A DNA stretch of 40,581 nt. It comes from Oscillospiraceae bacterium. GTDB taxonomy: Bacteria; Bacillota; Clostridia; Oscillospirales; UBA929. The translations under genes and the position numbers were made by a program. Positions 1 to 7,476 of this stretch are shown here, piece after piece. Numbering within the stretch: position 1 is the stretch's first letter; every line of letters begins with the position of its first letter. Under the pieces are notes generated by a model. The model was not told where the DNA came from. It was given only the letters and a program-made list of their open reading frames with translations, and did no database searches. The stretch is from positions 1-40,581 of the forward strand of contig JAIRTA010000059.1 of NCBI GenBank assembly GCA_031255175.1, written 5' to 3'.

Positions 1-207
1 GATCCGCAGTGTGGCGGAGAGGCCGTCCAGCCGCGGCATCATCACATCCAGCACAATCAGCCGGATCTCCTCACGGCCCAAGATCTCCAGCGCCTCCTGC
101 CCATCCGAGGCCGTACACACCTCATACCCCTCCTGTGTGAGCAGCACCCGTATGGCCCTCGTGATCTCGCGGTCGTCGTCCACCACCAAAACAGTCTCCC
201 GGCCCAT
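1..207 (-). CDS. Response regulator, receiver domain (partial; runs off the window start)
   Basis: The first 69 codons of a two-component response regulator read leftward from an ATG at 207. The N-terminus reads GRETVLVVDDDREITRAI, giving the hydrophobic beta-1 strand and acidic pocket of a CheY-like receiver. About 40 residues later LIVLDVMMPRLDG carries the phospho-acceptor Asp and the usual MMP turn. The output domain lies outside the window; the receiver looks most like the OmpR/PhoB group (VanR-like), but that is inference. An in-frame ATG at 252 exists, yet the ATG at 207 has a GAGGAGAGG ribosome site at good spacing. Upstream at 263-305 are 11-bp-spaced direct repeats of the type this family binds, so autoregulation is plausible. 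Confidence 0.85.
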   Translation of the reverse strand, partial: MGRETVLVVDDDREITRAIRVLLTQEGYEVCTASDGQEALEILGREEIRLIVLDVMMPRLDGLSATLRI

Positions 208-262
208 CAGCCTCTCCTCCTCTTTCCGCACCCCGCCAACCGTCTTTTTCATGGTATCAGGG

Positions 263-305
263 ATTTCTTACCGTGACACGGACAAATTTCTTACAAATTT
301 CTTAC
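263..305 (-). promoter_or_regulatory. Direct repeats, 11-bp spacing, upstream of the response regulator
   Basis: The unit AAATTTCTTAC occurs twice back to back at 284-294 and 295-305 (period exactly 11 bp), and ATTTCTTAC recurs at 263-271. OmpR/PhoB-type regulators bind head-to-tail repeats with about 11-bp period. The repeats sit 56-98 bp before the proposed start of the response regulator on the minus strand. Binding by the adjacent regulator is inference. Confidence 0.5.
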
Positions 306-378
306 AAAATGATTCGCCGGGCCCACAAACGCCCCTGTGGATATCTGATATCATGCGTCAATAGATCAACACACCGGC

Positions 379-414
379 AAAAAACCCGTCGAGAATTTTC
401 TCGACGGGTTTTCT
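379..414 (-). terminator. Rho-independent terminator of the tRNA operon
   Basis: A perfect 14-bp stem (381-394 with 399-412) closes a 4-nt loop; on the minus strand it ends in six T residues, as expected for the end of the tRNA-Thr/tRNA-Tyr transcript. The plus strand also has a short T run, so it may act in both directions. Confidence 0.85.
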
Positions 415-431
415 TGTCTCCGGGAGACTTG

Positions 432-470
432 CGGCAGCCGCGAATGCCCATCGGGTGTTCGCGGCTGCCG
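432..470 (-). other. Strong hairpin just downstream of tRNA-Tyr
   Basis: Perfect 13-bp arms (432-444 and 458-470) with an inner CCC/GGG pairing lie 6 bases after the encoded CCA of tRNA-Tyr. There is no T tract, so it is more likely a 3' processing or stability hairpin ahead of the true terminator at 379-414 than a terminator itself. Confidence 0.6.
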
Positions 471-475
471 GGTTG

Positions 476-561
476 TGGTGGGGGAGGACGGATTCGAACC
501 ATCGAAGCGATCACGCAACAGATTTACAGTCTGCCCCCTTTGGCCACTCGGGAACTCCCCC
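476..561 (-). tRNA. tRNA-Tyr (anticodon GTA)
   Basis: Minus-strand class II tRNA with a long variable arm. The acceptor GGGGGAG pairs with CTCCCCC, the anticodon loop contains GTA, the T arm reads GGTTCGAATCC, and the discriminator A is followed by an encoded CCA (476-478). It is the second gene of an operon with tRNA-Thr. Tyr tRNA with a GUN anticodon is a substrate of Tgt, encoded at 2968-4098. Confidence 0.96.
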
Positions 562-609
562 CTGTCGGTCCCTCGCGGAGACTCCGGGCGCGCCGCCCGA
601 AAAGCGGAT

Positions 610-685
610 GGAGCTGGTGACCGGAATTGAACCAGCAACCTGCTGATTACAAATCAGCTGCTCTGCCGATTGAGCTACACCAGCC
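610..685 (-). tRNA. tRNA-Thr (anticodon TGT)
   Basis: Minus-strand tRNA: acceptor GCTGGTG pairs with CACCAGC, the anticodon stem-loop GCTGA-TTTGTAA-TCAGC exposes TGT, the T arm has GGTTCAATTCC, and CCA is encoded (610-612). First gene after the promoter at 727-756. Confidence 0.96.
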
Positions 686-726
686 TGTCGCGATACGGCG
701 CGAGATGCGAAGACTCAGCAACGTTT

Positions 727-756
727 ATTGTAGCAGAAATCCTCCCTTTTTGTCAA
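727..756 (-). promoter_or_regulatory. Sigma-A type promoter of the tRNA-Thr/tRNA-Tyr operon
   Basis: On the minus strand a perfect -35 TTGACA (751-756), an 18-nt spacer and -10 TACAAT (727-732) precede tRNA-Thr by about 40 nt. It lies only 8 bp beyond the stop codon of the Gx-type membrane protein gene. Confidence 0.8.
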
Positions 757-764
757 GCGTCGTT

Positions 765-1349
765 TTACATTTTATTTTGCGTTTCCCCCCGGCGCCCGTC
801 CGGGCTGCGCGTATATCGCCGCACATAGGGCAGCGTATATCTCACGGCCAGCCCCACGAGCAGCCCCGTGACCGTACCCGACACAAGCAGGACGGGCAGA
901 TAGACAAACACATACACACTGCCCATCACGGCGCAGGCCGCCAGCATTTGTCCCAGATTATGGAAAACAGCGCCCGCGATGCTGACGCCGACCGGGCTGA
1001 CGCGCGCGCGCGCGAGGCGCAGGACCCCAAACATGACGAAGAAACTGAGCAACGACCCGCTGACGCTGTAAAGGAACGAGACAAAAGTGCCGGCCAGCAG
1101 CGCCGTCATCACACATTTGAGGATGACAAGCGTCAGCACGTCCCGAAAAGAAAACAGATAGAGCGCGAGCAAGATCAGCGCGTTGGGCAGCCCCAGCCGC
1201 ACGCCCGGGATCATCACATCCATCGGGATGGCCCGCTCCACAATGCCCAGGATCAAGGCCAGCGTCAACAGCATGGCAAGCAGTACAAAACGCCGCGCAG
1301 ACGAAAGCCCTTCTTTTGGATTAACCTTCGGATCAACCGACAACGACAT
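765..1349 (-). CDS. Gx transporter family / heptaprenyl diphosphate synthase component I-like membrane protein
   Basis: A 194-residue, strongly hydrophobic protein with about five or six membrane segments. The core (MDVMIPGVRLGLPNALILLA, then FSFRDVLTLVILKCV) fits the family annotated as Gx transporter or heptaprenyl diphosphate synthase component I, which resembles ECF-type S components. I chose the ATG at 1349 because GGGGGAGG sits directly upstream and the family N-terminus begins there; a longer open frame upstream is read-through of the neighbour. The start overlaps the end of the NusG domain II gene by 17 nt, so the two are probably translationally coupled. From memory, EetB of the Listeria flavin-based electron transfer locus belongs to this family. 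The substrate here is unknown. Confidence 0.85.
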   Translation of the reverse strand: MSLSVDPKVNPKEGLSSARRFVLLAMLLTLALILGIVERAIPMDVMIPGVRLGLPNALILLALYLFSFRDVLTLVILKCVMTALLAGTFVSFLYSVSGSLLSFFVMFGVLRLARARVSPVGVSIAGAVFHNLGQMLAACAVMGSVYVFVYLPVLLVSGTVTGLLVGLAVRYTLPYVRRYTRSPDGRRGETQNKM

Positions 1350-1707
1350 CCACCTCCCCCTCCGCGCGCCCTGTGAGCTTGATGAGCACCCGATGGGGCA
1401 GGCAGGCGATGACGCCGCCGGGCACGGAGATCCGCCCCGTGTGCACACAGGTGAGATTGCCGCAGTTGGCCTCCGCCACACACACGCCGGCCGGCTCGAC
1501 GCGCAGCAGATTCCAGCCGCCGTCCCCGGTTTCGATCCGCCGCTCGGTGACAGGCCCGTCGAGGGGAACGCGCTCCACCAACCGGCCGGCAAGATAGACC
1601 TCCGCCGTCAGCGCGCCGGTCTCGCCGCCGCCCCGGGCAAAGACCAGGAAGAGCACGCCGGCCAGCACCAGCGCGCCAAGCAGGATGAAAATATCGGCTT
1701 TCTTCAT
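1333..1707 (-). CDS. NusG domain II-containing membrane-anchored protein (EetA-like)
   Basis: A 124-residue protein with one N-terminal membrane segment (residues about 6-24) and an extracytoplasmic NusG-domain-II fold. The family signature is visible: ANCGNLTCVHTG, then VPGGVIACLPHRVLI, with three conserved Cys. It is not the transcription factor NusG. Its start ATGA overlaps the apbE stop by 4 nt and its end overlaps the Gx-type gene, forming a tight three-gene unit. An ATG-proximal alternative at 1722 would overlap apbE further and is less likely. From memory, EetA of the flavin-based extracellular electron transfer system carries this domain. The role in electron transfer is inferred from family and neighbours. 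Confidence 0.83.
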   Translation of the reverse strand: MKKADIFILLGALVLAGVLFLVFARGGGETGALTAEVYLAGRLVERVPLDGPVTERRIETGDGGWNLLRVEPAGVCVAEANCGNLTCVHTGRISVPGGVIACLPHRVLIKLTGRAEGEVDVVVG

Positions 1708-2777
1708 GGCGCGTTCACCCACACATAGCTCTCGTCGGCGACCGTGAAGACGTCCGCGAGGCCCGGCGTCGTGTGGATTGTCCGGTCCGACGCGATCAGC
1801 ACGCCCTCCACACCGTCCAGCGCGCCGAGCAGCGCCAGGGCCCCGTCAAGCCCCAACACAAAGCAGGCGGTGGAGAGCGCGTCGGCCCGGGCGGAATTGT
1901 CGCAGATGATCGTGGCCGAGAGCAGGCCCGTCTCGGCCGGACGCCCGGTGGCGGGGTCCATGATATGGTGGTAGACGGCGCCGTCCTCCGCGACGAAGTA
2001 GCGTTCGTATCCGCCGGAGGTGACGACGGTGCCGTCGCGCAGCGAGAGGACACACGCGTACCCGTCTTCGCCGGGGACCGGTTTGCGGATCCCGACCCGC
2101 CAGGGCTTCCCCTCCGGGTGGCCGCCGCGCAGCAGCACATTGCCCCCGAAGTCCAAGATCGCGTGCGTCACACCGGCCTCGTCCAGCAGCCGGTTGGCCT
2201 CGTCGGCCGCGTACCCCTTGGCGATGCCGCCCAGATCGAGCCCCATGCCGGCTTCCGGGAGATACACGGTGCGGTCGGTCCCGTCCAGCACCACCCGGCG
2301 GTAATCGACCAGTTTGAGGACGCGCGCAATATCGGCCTCCGCCGGCACGGCGGCCGCCCCCGTGCCGATGCCCCACAGCGCCACCAGCGGTTCGACCGTG
2401 GGGTCAAACGCGCCGCCGGAGAGCGCCGCGACTTCCAGCGCCAGCGTCAGGAGCCCGTAGGTGTCCTCCGACACGGGCACGGGCGCCCGCCCGCTCGCGG
2501 CGCGGACCGCGCCGATCTCGCTGCCCGGGGTGTGGGCCGTCATGGCGTTTTGAACGGCTTCGCCGCGCGCGCGGACCGCCGCCAGCACCGCGTCGGCCTC
2601 TCCCTCATCCATTGCGTCGTGCAAAGACACCGTGATAACGGTGCCGAACAGGTCATCCCACGTCGCGGACACCGGCGTGCGCGCGGCCGGCCCGCAGCCG
2701 GCCGTCGCGGCCGCCAGTACGACCGCCAGTGCGACACACGCCGCGCGCCGCGTCCTTTTGCTTCGTCTCTGTCCCAT
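1704..2777 (-). CDS. apbE: FAD:protein FMN transferase (ApbE), lipoprotein
   Basis: A 357-residue ApbE family enzyme, which transfers FMN from FAD onto Thr/Ser of target proteins outside the membrane. The N-terminus is a lipoprotein signal ending in a lipobox (AATAGC, Cys near residue 28). Family motifs include DLFGTVITVSLHD, GAFDPTVEPLVALWGIG, GMGLDLGGIAKGYAAD and VTSGGYERYFV, followed by HHIMDPATG near the Mg/FAD site. Of three close in-frame ATGs (2792, 2783, 2777) I prefer 2777, which has a GGGGGG ribosome site 6 nt upstream. It leads a unit with the NusG domain II and Gx-type genes. No FMN-binding acceptor protein is in the window, so its substrate is elsewhere. Confidence 0.93.
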   Translation of the reverse strand: MGQRRSKRTRRAACVALAVVLAAATAGCGPAARTPVSATWDDLFGTVITVSLHDAMDEGEADAVLAAVRARGEAVQNAMTAHTPGSEIGAVRAASGRAPVPVSEDTYGLLTLALEVAALSGGAFDPTVEPLVALWGIGTGAAAVPAEADIARVLKLVDYRRVVLDGTDRTVYLPEAGMGLDLGGIAKGYAADEANRLLDEAGVTHAILDFGGNVLLRGGHPEGKPWRVGIRKPVPGEDGYACVLSLRDGTVVTSGGYERYFVAEDGAVYHHIMDPATGRPAETGLLSATIICDNSARADALSTACFVLGLDGALALLGALDGVEGVLIASDRTIHTTPGLADVFTVADESYVWVNAP

Positions 2778-2967
2778 ACGCATCCCCCCCATGTCCGCCG
2801 CCGCTCCCGGAGGCGCACCCGCAACAAACGGGCGAACAATAGTATATCACACCCGCGGCGCGCTGGGAAGTAAAAGTTTGATCTTTCATACTTTTTATAA
2901 ATTCTTTCACATACCGCTTTTCGGCATAGGTTTTCGGCCCAATTTCCGGTGGGCCGCCTGTGACCGC

Positions 2968-4098
2968 TCAGATCCGCCGGTCGAGGCGTTCGGCCTTGGC
3001 CTGCCGGAGCGCCTCAAAGCGCCCCGCGTCAAGCGCGTCGCGGATCTCGGCCATCAGCCGGTTGTAGAAAAACAGATTGTGCAGTACGGAGAGGCGCAGC
3101 GCCAAGATCTCCCCCGCCTTAAACAGATGCCGCAGATAGGCGCGGCTGAAACGCCGGCAGAGCGGGCAGTCGCAGGCGCCGTCAACGGGCGCGGCATCCC
3201 TGGCATATTTTTCATTTTTGATGTTCAAACAGCCCTCCGCGGTGTAAAGATGTCCGTGCCGCGCGTTGCGGGCGGGCAGCACGCAGTCGAAGAAATCCAT
3301 GCCGCGCGCCACCGCCTCCAAGATATTGCCCGGCGTCCCCACTCCCATCAGGTACCGGGGCCGGTCCGCCGGCATGTGCGGCTCGACCAGGGAGATGACG
3401 CGGTACATCTCCTCGGTGCTCTCCCCCACCGCCAACCCGCCGATGGCGTACCCGGGCAGCGCCAGCGCGGCAATCTCCCGCATGTGCGCAACCCGCAGGT
3501 CGTCGTAGGTTCCGCCCTGGTTGATGCCGAAGAGCGCCCGGTCTTGGTTTTGCGCCTCACCCCCGGTCAGCCGCCGCCACTCGTCCCGGCAGCGGACAAG
3601 CCAACGCGCGGTGCGGGCGCAGGATGCCTCCACATAGTCGCGCGGCGCGGGGTTTGAGACGCACTCGTCAAACGCCATCACAATGTCCGCGCCCAAAGAC
3701 GCCTGAATGGCTATGGACTCCTCCGGCCCGAGGAAGAGCCGGCGCCCGTCGATGTGTGAGGCAAACCAGACGCCCTCCTCTGTGACGCGCCGCAGCGAGG
3801 CCAGCGAAAACACCTGAAACCCGCCGCTGTCGGTGAGTATGGGGCCGGACCATTGCATGAATCCGTGCAATCCGCCCAGGGTCCGGACAATCTCCTCCCC
3901 GGGGCGCAGATGCAGATGGTAGGTGTTGCAGAGCGCGACTTGACACCCAATATTTTCCAAATCAAACGACGACAACCCGCCCTTGATGGCGGCCTGTGTG
4001 GCCACGTTCATAAAGACCGGGGTTTGGATCTCCCCGTGGGCCGTCCGGTATACGCCGCGCCGCGCGCGGCCCTCTGTTTTCAGCAGGACAAACGACAT
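2968..4098 (-). CDS. tgt: tRNA-guanine(34) transglycosylase (queuine tRNA-ribosyltransferase)
   Basis: A 376-residue Tgt that swaps guanine-34 for preQ1 in GUN-anticodon tRNAs (Asp, Asn, His, Tyr). The substrate-pocket motif ILTDSGGFQVFSLA and the catalytic nucleophile motif FDCVLPARNARHG are present; the latter has Ala where Thr is usual. A C-terminal zinc site is visible as CDCPLC followed by a distant His (SVLHN). The start at 4098 (MSFVLLKTEG) follows GGGGAG and gives the normal family length; an upstream in-frame ATG at 4131 lacks conserved sequence. In many Clostridia tgt sits beside yajC and the SCIFF genes; here those are about 34 kb away at 36040-38671, so the usual cluster is split. 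Confidence 0.95.
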   Translation of the reverse strand: MSFVLLKTEGRARRGVYRTAHGEIQTPVFMNVATQAAIKGGLSSFDLENIGCQVALCNTYHLHLRPGEEIVRTLGGLHGFMQWSGPILTDSGGFQVFSLASLRRVTEEGVWFASHIDGRRLFLGPEESIAIQASLGADIVMAFDECVSNPAPRDYVEASCARTARWLVRCRDEWRRLTGGEAQNQDRALFGINQGGTYDDLRVAHMREIAALALPGYAIGGLAVGESTEEMYRVISLVEPHMPADRPRYLMGVGTPGNILEAVARGMDFFDCVLPARNARHGHLYTAEGCLNIKNEKYARDAAPVDGACDCPLCRRFSRAYLRHLFKAGEILALRLSVLHNLFFYNRLMAEIRDALDAGRFEALRQAKAERLDRRI

Positions 4099-4161
4099 AG
4101 ACTCCCCGGGGCCGCCGGGCCCCTCCTCCATTCCAAAGCGGCAATACGATGGTTCGGACCT

Positions 4162-4890
4162 CTACCGGGCCAGCCACGCCACCCCTTGCACGACCGCGTA
4201 GATGACGGGCTGGTGCAGCAGGTAGATGAGCAGCGTACGCCGGCCGACGGCCGGCAATATGGGCACGCGCCATGTGTAAAACCACGCCGGGAATCGCCGC
4301 TCCCGGATGTACGCGCCCAGCCAAACGCCCAGCAAATACAAAAAGAACCACGGGATGAGCGGAAAATAGTCGTAGGCGTGAAACGCAGGATCCACAACGC
4401 CGAACATATACACATACGGAAACCGCGAGGCGTCTGTGACATAGAGCGGGAAAAACAGACACCCCGCGACAAAGCACGCGGAAAAAAGCACGGGCTGCCA
4501 CCCGCGCGGGACGCGGTCCACCCAAGCGGCGGGAGACCCGCAGAGCACCATACAAAAACCCAGGCAATGCAAGATCCCGAACGGGATCTGAACGTCCACA
4601 AACCCGGCGGCAAGCGACACCAGCAGCGCGCACCCGAGGACCTGCAGCCCGCGCCGCCTGTTGTCCCGCGAAAAACGGGCCGATACGCCGGCCAGCAGGA
4701 TGAAGACGCCGGCAAAGAGGGGTTGCAGCACAGAGAGCAGCGGGTTGAACAACAGACCGCGCGGAGAGAGCCCCGCCTCCACAAGGTCATAACCGGTGTG
4801 GTACGCGACCATCAGCAAAATAGACAGGCCCCGCACGGCGTCGATGAGTTCGATGCGCGGCGCGGCGGCGCGGGGCCCTGCGTCAGACAT
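4162..4890 (-). CDS. Heparan-alpha-glucosaminide N-acetyltransferase domain (DUF1624) membrane protein
   Basis: A 242-residue polytopic membrane protein with about seven hydrophobic segments. The N-terminus RIELIDAVRGLSILLMVAYH is the signature of the DUF1624/HGSNAT catalytic domain, related to membrane acyltransferases that move acetyl groups onto surface sugars. The family further shows PLIPWFFLYLLGVWLG and the C-terminal LLIYLLHQPVIY, both present. The ATG at 4890 overlaps the ychF stop by 8 nt, so translation is probably coupled. The substrate is not predictable from sequence. Confidence 0.85.
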   Translation of the reverse strand: MSDAGPRAAAPRIELIDAVRGLSILLMVAYHTGYDLVEAGLSPRGLLFNPLLSVLQPLFAGVFILLAGVSARFSRDNRRRGLQVLGCALLVSLAAGFVDVQIPFGILHCLGFCMVLCGSPAAWVDRVPRGWQPVLFSACFVAGCLFFPLYVTDASRFPYVYMFGVVDPAFHAYDYFPLIPWFFLYLLGVWLGAYIRERRFPAWFYTWRVPILPAVGRRTLLIYLLHQPVIYAVVQGVAWLAR

Positions 4891-5977
4891 TGAACCGGAA
4901 CAGCACGACGTCGCCGTCCCGCATGACATACTCTTTGCCCTCCGAGCGCACAAGACCGCGCTCTTTCGCGGCGGGCATCGAACCGGCCGCCATCAAGTCG
5001 TCGAAGGCGATCACCTCGGCGCGGATGAATCCGCGCTCGAAATCGGAGTGGATGACGCCCGCGGCCTGGGGCGCTCTGGTCCCCTTGCGGATGGTCCACG
5101 CGCGCACCTCAGGCTGCCCGGCGGTGAGATAGGAGATAAGCCCCAGCAACGTGTAGGAGGCGCGCACCAGCCTGTCGAGGCCGGCCTCTTCCAGACCCAG
5201 CTCAGACAGGAAGAGCGCCCGTTCCTCCTCCGGCAGTTCCGCGATGTCCTGCTCCAGCTTCGCGCAGATCGGGAGCACCTGCGCGCCCTCGCGCGCGGCG
5301 ATCTCCTCCACAGTCCGCAGATACGCACTGTCCGCCCGGCCGGCAAACCCTGTTTCATCCATGTTGGCGCAGTAGATGACGGGCTTGCCGGACAGCAGCG
5401 GCGCCGAGGCCGCCAGCGCGCGTTCATCCTCGCCCTCACAGGGGAACGACCGGGCCGGCCGGCCGGCGTTGAGGTGGTCCGACAGGCGTTGGAAGAACTC
5501 CGCCTCCGCGAGATATTTTTTGTCTCCCTTCGCCAGCTTGCCGGCCTTGTCGATCCGGCGGCCCACGATCTCGATGTCTGAGAGGATCAGTTCCATGTTG
5601 ACAATATCGACGTCGCGGGCCGGATCGGCGCCGCCCTCGACATGGACGATGTTGTCGTCGTCAAAACAGCGCACCACATGAACAACCGCGTCCACCTCGC
5701 GGATATGTGTCAAAAATTGGTTGCCCAACCCCTCGCCCCGCGCCGCGCCGCGCACGAGCCCGGCGATGTCCACAAACTCGATGACCGCCGGCGTAATCTT
5801 CTGCGGGTTGTGCATACGCGCCAGCGCGGCCAGCCGTTCGTCCGGGACGGACACCATCCCCACATTGGGTTCGATGGTGCAAAACGGGTAATTGGCCGAC
5901 TCGGCGCCCGCGCGGGTGATCGCGTTGAACAACGTGCTCTTGCCCACATTGGGCAAGCCGACAATGCCTAATTTCAT
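4883..5977 (-). CDS. ychF: Redox-regulated ATPase/GTPase YchF (EngD/OLA1 family)
   Basis: A 364-residue YchF, an OBG-like P-loop NTPase that associates with ribosomes and prefers ATP over GTP. Visible motifs are the P loop GLPNVGKSTLFN (residues about 8-19), G3 DIAGLVRGA, and the YchF-specific G4 variant CANMDE in place of NKxD, which explains the ATP preference. The C-terminal TGS domain ends RDGDVVLFRFNV. The start at 5977 (MKLGIVGLPNVGK) is the family start; longer in-frame ATGs up to 6076 add unrelated sequence and run through a palindrome. It overlaps the acyltransferase gene downstream. Confidence 0.96.
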   Translation of the reverse strand: MKLGIVGLPNVGKSTLFNAITRAGAESANYPFCTIEPNVGMVSVPDERLAALARMHNPQKITPAVIEFVDIAGLVRGAARGEGLGNQFLTHIREVDAVVHVVRCFDDDNIVHVEGGADPARDVDIVNMELILSDIEIVGRRIDKAGKLAKGDKKYLAEAEFFQRLSDHLNAGRPARSFPCEGEDERALAASAPLLSGKPVIYCANMDETGFAGRADSAYLRTVEEIAAREGAQVLPICAKLEQDIAELPEEERALFLSELGLEEAGLDRLVRASYTLLGLISYLTAGQPEVRAWTIRKGTRAPQAAGVIHSDFERGFIRAEVIAFDDLMAAGSMPAAKERGLVRSEGKEYVMRDGDVVLFRFNV

Positions 5978-6045
5978 CGTGACAACCGTGCCTTTCTTTC
6001 GACGGACGGTCTCTCCCCGCCCGCCGGCGCGGACCCATCGGTCCA

Positions 6046-6135
6046 TGTGAAAACCGCGTCTCTTGCATTCGCACATACAATATGTAGTATAGACATACTA
6101 CATATTGTATGTGCGAGGACTCTCCCGTTTTCACA
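6046..6135. repeat. 90-bp inverted-repeat element with a 21-bp perfect inner palindrome
   Basis: The inner part has perfect 21-nt arms (6070-6090 and 6095-6115) around a 4-nt loop AGAC. An outer pair TGTGAAAAC (6046-6054) and GTTTTCACA (6127-6135) frames it, so the whole element is symmetric with unequal linkers. The core is AT-rich in a GC-rich background. It lies between the MBL-fold gene and ychF, both read leftward. It could be a MITE-like insertion, an operator or an mRNA hairpin; there is no T tract typical of a terminator. Confidence 0.75.
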
Positions 6136-6158
6136 CGGTCTCCCGCCGGGGTCCGGCG

Positions 6159-6980
6159 TCAGATCTCGACCTCCAGGCCGTCATAAGCAACGCCGATGCC
6201 GTAAAGGCGCAGACGCTCCTCCATAGGGCGGTGCAGGAAGCCGGAAGTGTGCGAAAAATGCGTGGCCAGGTAGCGCGTGCGCGCGGTGGAACTCTTTTGC
6301 TGGAACAACCGGCGTTTGACGGTCACGTTGTCTTCCAGCGTCATGTGGTTGGGCGTGTCGGAATGGACGGGATTTGTGCAGTCCATGCTGACCATATGTA
6401 CCGAACGGCCCACCAAAAAATCCCATGTCTCTTCGGGGAAGAAGCCCGTGTCGTTGGCATAGAGCAGCACCTTGCCCTCCGATTCGATCAGGTAGATGAA
6501 GGCGCCCGGGCAATGTCGGGCCTGCAACGGCGTGACGGTGTATTTTCCAAACGTGGCGGGTGTGAAGAGTTTGAGTTCCGTAAACTCTATCAACGGTTCC
6601 AGGCGCTTCAGCTCATCCACGCCCAGCACCTGCTCCATACGTTCCCAGACGGCGTAGCTGCCATAGATGTAGAGTTTCTTCCGCTCTGCGTGCAAGCAGT
6701 AGGGCGCGCGCAGGTTGGAGAGCTCCGCCGCGTAAAAGTGGTCCGCATGCGTATGGGTCACCAGGAGATACTCAATCCCGCCCATCTCCAGCTTCCACTC
6801 GGCGGCTTGCGAGAGCAGGTCCGGCGGCAGATCCACAAGCAAGGTGCCGTCGATGAGCATAGAGGACCGGCGGCGCACGTTCCGCCCGCCCTGCGCGCGC
6901 GACTCACGACAGGCGGTGCACTGACAAAATACGCCGGGGAACCCCTCCGCGGCGCCTGTACCAAGATATCGAATATGCAT
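6159..6980 (-). CDS. MBL-fold metallo-hydrolase, PhnP-like
   Basis: A 273-residue metallo-beta-lactamase-fold hydrolase. The metal motif VTHTHADHF is at residues 74-82, with further ligands H156, D177 (ANDTG) and His residues near 241-244 (THFSHT). An N-terminal Cys cluster C19, C21 and C24 (FCQCTAC) resembles the extra zinc site of PhnP, the cyclic phosphodiesterase of phosphonate breakdown. No phn genes are nearby, so the substrate may be another cyclic phosphate or unrelated. The start at 6980 is supported by GGAGGG 6 nt upstream. Confidence 0.85.
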   Translation of the reverse strand: MHIRYLGTGAAEGFPGVFCQCTACRESRAQGGRNVRRRSSMLIDGTLLVDLPPDLLSQAAEWKLEMGGIEYLLVTHTHADHFYAAELSNLRAPYCLHAERKKLYIYGSYAVWERMEQVLGVDELKRLEPLIEFTELKLFTPATFGKYTVTPLQARHCPGAFIYLIESEGKVLLYANDTGFFPEETWDFLVGRSVHMVSMDCTNPVHSDTPNHMTLEDNVTVKRRLFQQKSSTARTRYLATHFSHTSGFLHRPMEERLRLYGIGVAYDGLEVEI

Positions 6981-7123
6981 GATAACCCTCCGAGCATAAG
7001 GAGTTTATGACCTAAACCGGAATTTAATTTTACCGTATCTTATGATTTCTGTCAACCTAACTTCGGCAAAAACGCGTCATATTGCCAATCACGAAAAATC
7101 GACCCGGCCCAAACGCAAAATAC

Positions 7124-7152
7124 TTGCCACGCTACCCCCAATCATGTATAAT
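7124..7152 (+). promoter_or_regulatory. Promoter of tRNA-Ser
   Basis: TTGCCA (7124-7129), a 17-nt spacer and a perfect TATAAT (7147-7152) lie about 100 bp before tRNA-Ser. The roughly 95-nt leader would be removed by RNase P. Confidence 0.65.
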
Positions 7153-7254
7153 TACAGAGGAGCGCTTTTTTGACGCGCCATATTGTGGATGATATGAGAT
7201 AAAGCGTGCCGATTCCTGTCCTTTGCCAAAGGGCGAAGGCAGATTGGGACACCC

Positions 7255-7343
7255 GGAGGATTAGCGAAGTGGTCATAACGCGGCGGTCTTGAAAACCGTT
7301 TGGGGGCAACCCCACGGGGGTTCGAATCCCTCATCCTCCGCCA
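7255..7343 (+). tRNA. tRNA-Ser (anticodon TGA)
   Basis: Class II tRNA with acceptor GGAGGAT pairing ATCCTCC, anticodon loop CTTGAAA (anticodon TGA), a long variable arm (GGGGGCAACCCC), T arm GGGTTCGAATCCC, discriminator G and an encoded CCA at 7341-7343. The region to its right (7381-9608) is a patchwork of remnant and accessory genes, as often seen beside tRNA genes. Confidence 0.96.
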
Positions 7344-7345
7344 GG

Positions 7346-7378
7346 AAAGCCTGTAACCGCAAGCGGTTCAGGCTTTTT
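7346..7378 (+). terminator. Terminator of tRNA-Ser
   Basis: AAGCCTGTAACCGC pairs imperfectly with GCGGTTCAGGCTT around a 2-nt loop, followed directly by a T run. It starts 5 nt after the CCA end. Confidence 0.88.
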
Positions 7379-7409
7379 CCATTTTTTGTCAGTCGTTTAT
7401 TTTTTCTTC

Positions 7410-7441
7410 GTGGTAACGAATTCGTGGTAACATGTTACCAC
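7410..7441. repeat. Repeated GTGGTAAC box with an 18-bp perfect palindrome
   Basis: GTGGTAAC occurs at 7410-7417 and again at 7424-7431; the second copy is half of the perfect palindrome GTGGTAACATGTTACCAC (7424-7441). The core GGTAACAT...GTTACC resembles the arms of the larger inverted repeat at 8986-9049. Function unknown; it may be a recombination or operator site next to the tRNA. Confidence 0.55.
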
Positions 7442-7476
7442 AGCGGCCGGGAATTTCTCAGACCCGGCGGCCGGCA

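Noticed and set aside
1333-1707. Transcription elongation factor NusG
   Set aside because: Only the domain II fold is shared; it has a membrane anchor, no NGN or KOW domain, and sits with apbE.
1773-2873. A 366-codon plus-strand frame opposite apbE
   Set aside because: Composition is that of an antisense frame in GC-rich DNA, whereas the minus strand carries clear ApbE motifs and a lipobox.
3853-5581. Long plus-strand frames opposite tgt, the acyltransferase and ychF
   Set aside because: No motifs or ribosome sites; the minus strand encodes well-conserved proteins with normal lengths.
6046-6135. Rho-independent terminator of the MBL gene
   Set aside because: The stem is far longer than needed, AT-rich in the middle and not followed by a T tract on the minus strand.
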